Origin: Enterobacter sp. R4-368
Lineage (GTDB): Bacteria; Pseudomonadota; Gammaproteobacteria; Enterobacterales; Enterobacteriaceae
Length of the DNA: 64,000 bases
Assembly (NCBI RefSeq): GCF_000410515.1
Contig: NC_021500.1
Span: forward strand, 3,658,001-3,722,000
Direction of reading: 5' to 3'
Shown: positions 6,902 through 15,900 of the stretch, in pieces
Position numbering within the stretch: position 1 is the stretch's first letter
Layout of the letters: each line of letters starts with the position of its first letter
Notes under the pieces: generated by a model
Seen by the model: only the letters and a program-made list of their open reading frames with translations
Databases searched by the model: none
Told to the model about the DNA's origin: nothing
Made by a program: the position numbers and the translations under genes

Positions 6902-9900
6902 ATGAATACCGATAAACCGGTTCGTTTCTCGCAGCGCGCACTCAGCTGGCTGATTATCGGCCTGCTGGTCTGGCAGCCCGTGGCACCTTCCTTCGCGGCG
7001 GCCATCACGCCGACCGGCCCGACCAGCATGGACAAAGCCGGCAACGGCGTGCCGGTGGTGAACATCGCTCCACCCAACGGCGCGGGCATCTCGCACAACC
7101 AGTTTAACGAATACAACGTCGGCCAGCAGGGGCTCATCCTCAACAACGCCACCGGACAGCTGAACCAGACCCAGCTTGGCGGGCTTATCCAGAACAACCC
7201 GAACCTGAAGGCCGGGCAGGAAGCGAAGGGCATTATCAACGAAGTGACCGGTGGCAGCCGCTCACAGCTGCAGGGCTACACCGAAGTGGCGGGGAAAGCC
7301 GCCAATGTGATGGTCGCCAACCCGTACGGCATCACCTGTAACGGCTGCGGCTTTATCAACACGCCGAATGCGACGCTGACCACCGGCAAACCACAGTTTG
7401 ACGCGGCGGGCAACCTCTCGGCTCTCGAGGTGACAAAAGGCACCATCACCGTCGAAGGCCAGGGGCTGAATGCCAGCGGCAGCGATGCGCTGTCACTGAT
7501 TTCCCGTGCCACCGAAGTCAACGCTGCTATACATGCGAAGGATTTAACGGTCACCACCGGGGCGAACCGGGTGGATGCCAGCGGTAAGGCGACCGCTATC
7601 AACGGCGAGGGCGCGGCACCGGTGGTGGCGGTGGATACCGGCGCACTCGGCGGCATGTATGCCAACCGTATTCACCTGGTCTCCACGGAAAAAGGCGTGG
7701 GGGTGAACCTCGGCAATCTGGCGGCGCGCCAGGGCGATATCACGCTTGATGCGAACGGGAAAATGACCGTCCGGGAGAGCGTTGCCAGCGGGTCGCTGAC
7801 GGCGAAGGGCGACGGCGTGACGCTCACCGGCAGCCATAAAGCGGGTGGTGATATCGCGGTTAACAGCATGCAGGATATGGCGCTGAACACCGCCACGCTG
7901 GCGGCGGACGGCAAACTGACGCTGGCTGCGACGGGGAATACCGCGCTTACCGTCAGCAAAATCGCCGCCGGGCAGACGGCGCTCAGCGCAAAACAGATTA
8001 ATGGTGATGCGGCCAGCCAGCTCAGTGCGGCGGGTAACGCCACCCTGGATGCGCAGGGTATCAGCTGGCAGGGTGAACTGACCGCCGGCGGCAACAGCCG
8101 GATAACGGCGGATAAGCTGGATAATGCCGGCACGATAACGGCGAAAGGGCAACTGACGGCCACCGCAGGCAACCTGAACAACAGCGGCACTCTGCAGGGG
8201 CAGGCGCTGGAGATTAACAGCCAGACGGCGCAGAACAGCGGCACGCTGATGGCGGCGGGGGATACCCGCATTACCGCCGGACAGCTGGATAATCAGGGCA
8301 CCATCGCCGCGAAAAATCAGCTCACCGCCTCGGCGTCCACGCTGAACAACAGCGGAACATTCCAGGGCCAGTCGCTGGGTGTGACCGGCGATGCGCTGCA
8401 CAACAGCGGCTCGCTGCTATCCGAAGGTGATACCCGGCTTACGGTCGCCCGGCTGGATAACCAGGGGACGGTAGCGGCAAAAGGCAATCTCACCGCCACC
8501 ACCTCGACGCTGAATAACGGCGGCACACTGCAGGGGCAGACGCTTGCGGTCTCCGGCGATGGGGTACAGAACAACGGCACCCTGACCGCTGACGATTCCC
8601 TGAACGTGAAGGCCGGCGCGCTGACCACCGGCACCGGCTCCACTATTACCGCGAAAGGCGATGTGACGCTGACCGCGCAGACCACCGCTGATATCGGCGG
8701 GCAGGTGAATGCCGGTAAAGCCCTGAGCGTGAAAGCAACTGACCTGCAGACCCGCCAGCAGGCTCAGCTGCAGAGCGGCAGTATTCTGACGCTGGCGGCA
8801 GATAACACTGCAACCCTCAACGGCACTCACGCGGCGAAAGGCACGCTCAGCGTGGCGGCAAAATCCGTCAGTCACGGCGGGAAATCGAATGCGTCAGCCA
8901 TCACCCTGACCGCCCCCGGTGCGCTGAACAACAGCGGTACGCTGGTTGCGGATACGCTCAGCCTCGGCAGCACACATATCACCAGCAGCGGGCTGTTGCA
9001 GGGCACACAGGCTCTGAACCTGCAGACGGACTGGCTGGAAAACCTCACCGGCGGCACGCTGTACTCCGCAAAAGACCTGACGCTTGCCATTCCGCAACTG
9101 AACAACAGCGGGTTAATCACCACCGACGGTGACCTGCGTCTGCACGGCAACAGCCTGACCAGCAGCGGCGAAATCAATGGTATCAGCCTGTTCAGTGACT
9201 ACGCCCGCCTGGAGAACAGCGGGCGGCTGCTGGCGGATAATACGCTCGGCCTGACGGCGGATGACATTAGCAACCGTGGCGTGCTGGCGGCAAAAACCAC
9301 CGACATCACCTCGAACACGCTCAGTAATACGGGCAGCGTGCAGGGCGATGATGCGCTGACGCTTAACGTACAGAACACCACCAACGGCGGGTCGCTGGCG
9401 ACGGCGGGCACGCTGAACCTCAGCGGGCAGACCCTCGATAACCAGGGCAACCTGAGTGCCACCACGCTGCTGCTGACGCTGGCGCAACAGGTGAATAACG
9501 CGGCGGACGGGCGCATGGTTGCGGGCGACAGCGCTACGCTGAATGCCCCGCAACTGAGCAACAGCGGCCTGATTGCCGCGAAAAACCTGACGCTGAACAG
9601 CGCTGACATCACCAGCAGCGGCACGCTGCAGGGCGCGGCGCTGCTGACCGCTTCCGGTACCTCGCTGACTAACCAGCAGGGCGGCCTGCTGCTCAGTAAC
9701 GGCGCGGTGTCGCTGAAAAATGACCGGCTGAACAACGCCGGGCAGATACAGGGTGACACGCTGAACCTCGCGACCGGTCAGTGGATGAACACCGGCACGG
9801 TTCTCGGGCAGAGCGGCCTGACTGCCACGGTCAGCGGCACGCTGGATAACCAGGGCCAGGTGGTCAGCCGGCAGGGGATGACGCTGACAGCAGAGAACAG

Positions 9901-12900
9901 TACGAACAGCGGCGCGCTGATGGCGAAAGTGCTCGCCCTGCACGGCGATTTGCACAGCAGCGGTCTGATTCAGGGGACGGACGGGATGACGTGGGATGGC
10001 AACACGCTGACCACTACCGCGGACGGGCAGCTTGTCAGCGGTGGCAGTCTGGCACTGCAGGGTAAAACCCTGGACAACGCGGGCCGGATGCAGGGGAAAA
10101 CCCTGACCGCAACAGCGGACAGCCTGCATAACAGTGGCACGGTGCAGGCGCAGGACGCGCTGAACGTACAGGTTACCGGCACACTCGCTAACCAGGGGCA
10201 GATGCTGAGCCAGGGCCAGGCGGATATCCGCGCGGCACAGCTGAACAACGACGGCACGCTGGCGGCAAACGACCTCGCCGTGACGGCACCAGTGATAACC
10301 AGCAACGGCATTCTGCAGGGCAATCACAGCCTGACCTTCGCCACGCAGAGCCTGTTCAATGGGCGCAACGGTCAGCTGGCAAGCGGCGGGCTGCTTGATG
10401 TAAACCTCGATACGCTGGAAAACCAGGGGCTGCTGTATGTGCAGGATGCGCTGACGCTTCATGCCGGCAAACTGGTGAACAGTGGCAGCCTGGAAGCGGA
10501 CGCGCTGGATATCACCTCTGACAGCACACTGGACAACAGCGGCACGCTGCTGGCGCACCATACGGCTTTGCTTCGCGCGGATGCGCTCGGCAACAGCGGA
10601 CAGATTGCCGGCAACACCGTTTCCCTGACCGGCAACAGGCTGACCAACAGCGGCCTGATTCAGGGCGCGCAGCAGGCGCAGGCGCACGCAGGCAGTATCA
10701 TCAACACCGCCTCCGGTAACTGGCTTTCCGGTGGTGCGCTGACGTTTGACGGCGGCAGCCTGAGTAACGCCGGAACGCTGCAGGGCGATACGATTTCCCT
10801 CACCGGCACCACGCTCGACAACAGCAACATCATCAACGGACTGCACGGCCTGAGCGGTGTCTACAGCGGCGCACTCACCAGCGACGGGCAGATGGTCAGC
10901 GGCGGCGTAACAGACCTGCGGGCGGACGCCATTACCAGCGCCGGGCGCCTCACCGGCGATACGCTGGCACTGGATGCCGGCACACTCGTCAACAATGGAT
11001 TGTGGCAGGGTACGCACGGTCTGACGCTGAACGCCGGTACGCTCATCACCGGCGCGAACTCGCGCACGCTGAGCGGCGGCGATTTCACGCTGAACGCCGG
11101 GCAACTGAATACCGGAGGCACCCTGCAGGGCGGGAGGGTCAGTGTGACGGCGGATGACTGGACGCTCGGCGGTTCGCTGCTGAGCCAGGGCAGTCTGAAT
11201 GCGGATGTGGCGGGCATGCTGACATTGCCGGGCGCGCTTACCAGCCAGGACGCGATGACGCTCCGTGCGCAGACGCTGAATAACGACGGACAACTGCTCA
11301 GCGCCGGGGACATCACCCTGCGCGGGCAACAACTCACCAACAACGGCAGCGTGCAGGGCAAAACGCTGTCGGCACATGAAGGCCGTATCACCAACAACGG
11401 CACGCTGACCGGCCTCGACAGTCTGACGCTGGATAACAGCCAGACCACGGCGACCCTGATGGCGCGGATGGCGATGGCTGCCCCGCAACTGGAGCTGATT
11501 AACACTGGCTCGCTACTGACGCAGGGCACGCTGGATATCACCGCCGGGAGCGTGAACAACACCGGCACCTGGCAGGGCAATAACATTCTGCTGGCGGCGC
11601 AGTCGCTGGATAACCGCGGTGCCATTCAGAGCGCCGGGGCACTTAATCTTCAGCTTGCCGGTGACCTGACGTCCGCTGCAGGCAGCAAAATCACCGCCAT
11701 GGGCACGGCGGCACTGCAGGCACTGTCGCTGACGAACAGCGGGCAGTGGGCGGCGAAAAACCTGACCCTCAGTGCCGGTTCGCTGACGAACAATGGTGCC
11801 ATCAGCGGCAGCGACGGGCTGACCGCGACGCTCACGGGTGCGTTCGCCCAGCAGGCGGGCGGGCAGCTTGCCGGCAACGGGGCGCTGAACCTGACGGCAC
11901 AGCGTGTCGATAACGCCGGTAACATCCAGGGCGGCGGCGTGACCGTCAGCGCAGACATACTCACCAATAACGCCGGTGCGGAGCTGGTCAGCGGGCAGGG
12001 GCTGACGCTCACCACGCCGCAGTTGCTCAACTACGGTCTGATTCAGGGCGCGGGTGACACCCGGATGACTGCCGCCACGCAGGCGCGCAACGAGGGGAAA
12101 CTGCTCTCCGGCGGGACGCTGACGCTGACTGCGCCGCAGTACAGCGGCGCAGGCTGGCTACAGGCAACCGACCTCATTCTGAATGCGGCGAACAATGCCG
12201 CGACCGGTACGCTGCTGGCTGACCGGATGACACTCACCGGCGACACCTTCACGAACCAGGGCACCACTCAGGCGAACGACCTGACGCTGAATTACCGTCA
12301 ACTCACCAACAACGGCACGCTGCTGGGCAGCCGCCAGCTGACGGTGAACGCCGCGCAGATGAACCAGTCCGCCGCCGGCAGGCTCTTCAGCGGTGGAGAC
12401 CTGTTTGTGGGGGTAACCGGGCTCAACGCGCTGGGGCAAATCGTGGCGCTCGGCAACCTGACGCTGCAACTGGCCGATGCGTTTACCGGTAAAACCGCGC
12501 TGGCGGCGGGGAAAACCCTGAGTGTCACCAGTAACGGTGCGATAGATAACCAGAGCGTGATGCAGGGCCAGGCGGTGAACCTGAGTGCGGGCGGGCAACT
12601 GACCAACAACGGGCAAATCACCACCGGCAGCGGCACGAGTACGTTAAGCGGCAGCAACATCGTGCTGAACGGCAACAGTTCGCTGCAGGGCGGCGGCGAT
12701 GTGACGCTGGCGAGCCGGGGCAACATCACGGCGAACGGCTTTGCCGGCACACTCGGCAGCCTGACGCTCAGTGCGCCGGGTAGTATCGTCAACACCGCGC
12801 TACTGTACGCGGCGAATAACCTGGCGCTGTACGCCGGCAGCATCACCAACCAGCGCGGCGATATGCTGGCGGGCAACAACCTGAGGCTGCAGCGCGACGC

Positions 12901-15900
12901 GGCGGGCAATGCTAACAGCGAGGTGGTGAACACCTCCGGCACTATTGAAACGCGAAATGGCGATATCACCATTAATACCGGGCATCTGCTGAATCAGCGG
13001 GATGGATTGAGTGTACAACAGACCACGATCCAGAGTTCAGCGGTGACTCCGACTCCCACCATTAAGGTAAATGCTGAAGATATCCCTCAGTACAATGTAC
13101 TTTTCTATTCGTGGGATGTTCGTACCGGAGGAAGTAATGGCCCCAATGGCAGCGGAGGTAGTGAATATTACGCCCGCTACATTTATGAACCTGCTGCTGA
13201 GTACACCACAAGGAAGTTAATTTCTTCGCAGATCAAGACGACTGTAACCAGCTCTGGAGGGGCAGCCAATATTGCCTCGGGACGTAACCTTTATGGTTCG
13301 ATGAATGTTTTAGATAATCAGGCATCCAGTATCTATGCCACCGGAAATATCACTCTTACCGGAAGTAATCTTAATAATGCAAGCTACCAGAGTGGTATAG
13401 CAACAACGCAGTATGTGTATGAATTTAAAGAAAACCCATCGCTTAGAAATTACACGATAATAAGCGATCATCCTCCGGAGATTATAGGTGAAGGCAATAA
13501 TCGCCAGCTGAAGATCTATCAGGACGGAAGGCATTACAAAGATGATCCAGACTATCTCTATTACGAGTATATAGGTAGCGATAAGGATTATGATTATTAC
13601 GCCCAGAACAGGACGGTCTCCAAAGACCAACAAATTACATATAGTCTCAAAGGACAGGAGACGATACAGCAAGATGGCCAAATTTATCGCGCTGTTATCC
13701 AAGCCGGTGGCAATGTCAGCGCCAACTTCAGCAGCAATATCAGTAACACCAGCACAACCGCCAATGCCGGTGGCGTCAGCGGCACCATTACCGCTCCATC
13801 ACTGAATACCCTGAGCAATCAGAGTATTGGCGCTAGCGTGGCAAAACAGGCACTCGCCGCAGGGCCGGTGACTGTGAACTCCCCGCAGTGGCAGGATCAA
13901 CTGCACAACGCCCTGCAGCAGATTAACGGCGGCGGCGCGCTGGATAACGCCAGCGCAAATGGTGCCGCGCTGGCAAACATTGGCAGCCAGCAGAAAAGCA
14001 GCGCCAGCCTCGGCAGCGCGGGCAGCCTGGCGAGCGCGGGCGTCACCAGTGCGGTACTGAAAGACACCCACGCTGGCGCGCTTGACGCGCATCAGGGGAA
14101 AGCCGTTGATACCAGTGCCTACCCGTTGCCTTCCGGTAATAACGGCTACTTTGTGGTGTCAGCTAACCCGAGAAGCCCGTACCTCATCACCGTTAACCCG
14201 AAACTGGACGGGCTTGGCCAGTTAGATCCGGCGCTGTTTGGCGATCTGAACAAACTGCTCGGCGTGACGCCGTCTGCCGCCCCGCGCGAAACCAGCAGCA
14301 CTTATACCGATGAGAAGCAGTTTCTCGGCTCTGCCTACATGCTGGATCGCATCAAACTTAACCCGGATCATGACTATCGCTTCCTCGGCGATGCGGCGTT
14401 TGACACGCGCTATGTCAGTAACGTCGTGCTGAACCAGACCGGTAACCGTTACCTGAACGGCATCGGTTCCGATCTGGACCAGATGCGTTACCTGATGGAT
14501 AACGCCGCTAACGCGCAGCAGTCGCTGGGGCTGCAGTTTGGTGTGGCGCTCAATGCCGATCAAATCGCCGCGCTCGACCACAGCATCCTGTGGTGGGAAA
14601 GCGCCATCATCAATGGCGAAACGGTGATGATCCCGAAAGTCTACCTGTCGCCGAAAGATGTCACGGTCAATAACGGCAGTATGATTGCCGGGAACAATGT
14701 CAGCCTCGAAGGAGGGAATGTCACCAACACCGGCGGTACGCTGCTGGCGCGAAACAACCTCAGCGTGGAGAGCGGCGGGGCCATCACCAACAGCAACGAT
14801 GCGCTGATGAAAGCGGGCGGCAACGTCAGTCTCAGCGCCATTGGCGATATCAGCAACCTCAGTTCCACCATCAGCGGCAAAACCGTGGCGCTGGAGAGTC
14901 TCGACGGCAGCATTAATAACGTCACGCTGGCCGATCAGTTCTCGCTGGATGCGAAAAGCAAATATGGGTCGGTCAGCCTCAAAAACACCACGCTTGGCAG
15001 TATCGCTGGCATCACCGCAACGGATGGCCTGTCGCTGGCAGCGGGTAAAGATATCATCCTGACCGGCGCTACGCTGAAAGCGGGCGGCGATCTGCTGATG
15101 GATGCCGGTGGCAATATCGCCGTCAACGCGATCGAGAAAAATGACGCGTACAGCCAGTCCGGTTTTAAAGCGGGTTATCTCCGTCAGACGGCAACGGGCC
15201 ACGAGCAGGTATCGTATCAGGGAAGTGGTATCACGGCCGGCGGCAACCTTGGCATGCAGGCGGGCAACGACCTGACGCTCAGCGCCAGCGATGTCAGCGC
15301 CGGGAAAAACGCGAAGCTGTCAGCGGGCAACGATCTGAACCTCGACGCACAGCAGACCCGCAACAACAGCCACAGCGGCAAAAGCGAAAACCACAGCACC
15401 GGCCTCGATCGCAGCACCGTCAGCGCAGGCAATAACCTGATACTCACCGCAGGCCAGGACATCAACTCGCAGGCCGCCGGGCTGGCGGCTGAACAGCAGG
15501 TCGGCATGCAGGCAGGGCGCGACGTCAATCTGCTGGCGGAAGCCACCACCCAGGGCGACAGCTACAAAGCTAGCAAGAAAACGGTGATTAACGAGCAGGT
15601 GCGCCAGCAGGGCACCGAGATCGCCAGCGGCACTAACACGGTGATCCTCGCCGGACGTGATATGAACGCCGAAGCCGCGCAGGTTAACGCGAAAGGCAAT
15701 ATCGGCGTGCAGGCCGGACGCGACATCAATCTGACCACCGCCACCGAAAGCGATTATCACTACAAAGAAGAGACCAAAACCAAAAGCGGCTTCCTCAGTA
15801 AAACCAAAACGCACACCATTTCCGAGCAGAGCGCCACCCGTGAATCCGGAACGCTGCTCAGCGGTGATAACGTGATGGTGAAATCCGGCAATGACCTGCT

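Noticed and set aside
5963..7096. Antisense frame of 377 codons across the cdiB/cdiA junction
   Set aside because: Shadow of two well-supported genes; biased composition and no recognisable protein feature.
8090..8560. Regularly spaced similar DNA segments that might look like a repeat array or CRISPR
   Set aside because: The units are about 180 bp, degenerate and in frame with the beta-helix repeats of CdiA; there are no short identical repeats with unique spacers.
9113..11488. Very long antisense frame (about 790 codons) inside cdiA
   Set aside because: It is the mirror of a GC-rich repetitive beta-helix coding region, has no ribosome site, no domain and a low-complexity Arg/Gln/Ala composition.
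14222..15202. Antisense frame of 326 codons inside the YP/FHA-2 part of cdiA
   Set aside because: Shadow of cdiA; no start signal and no family.
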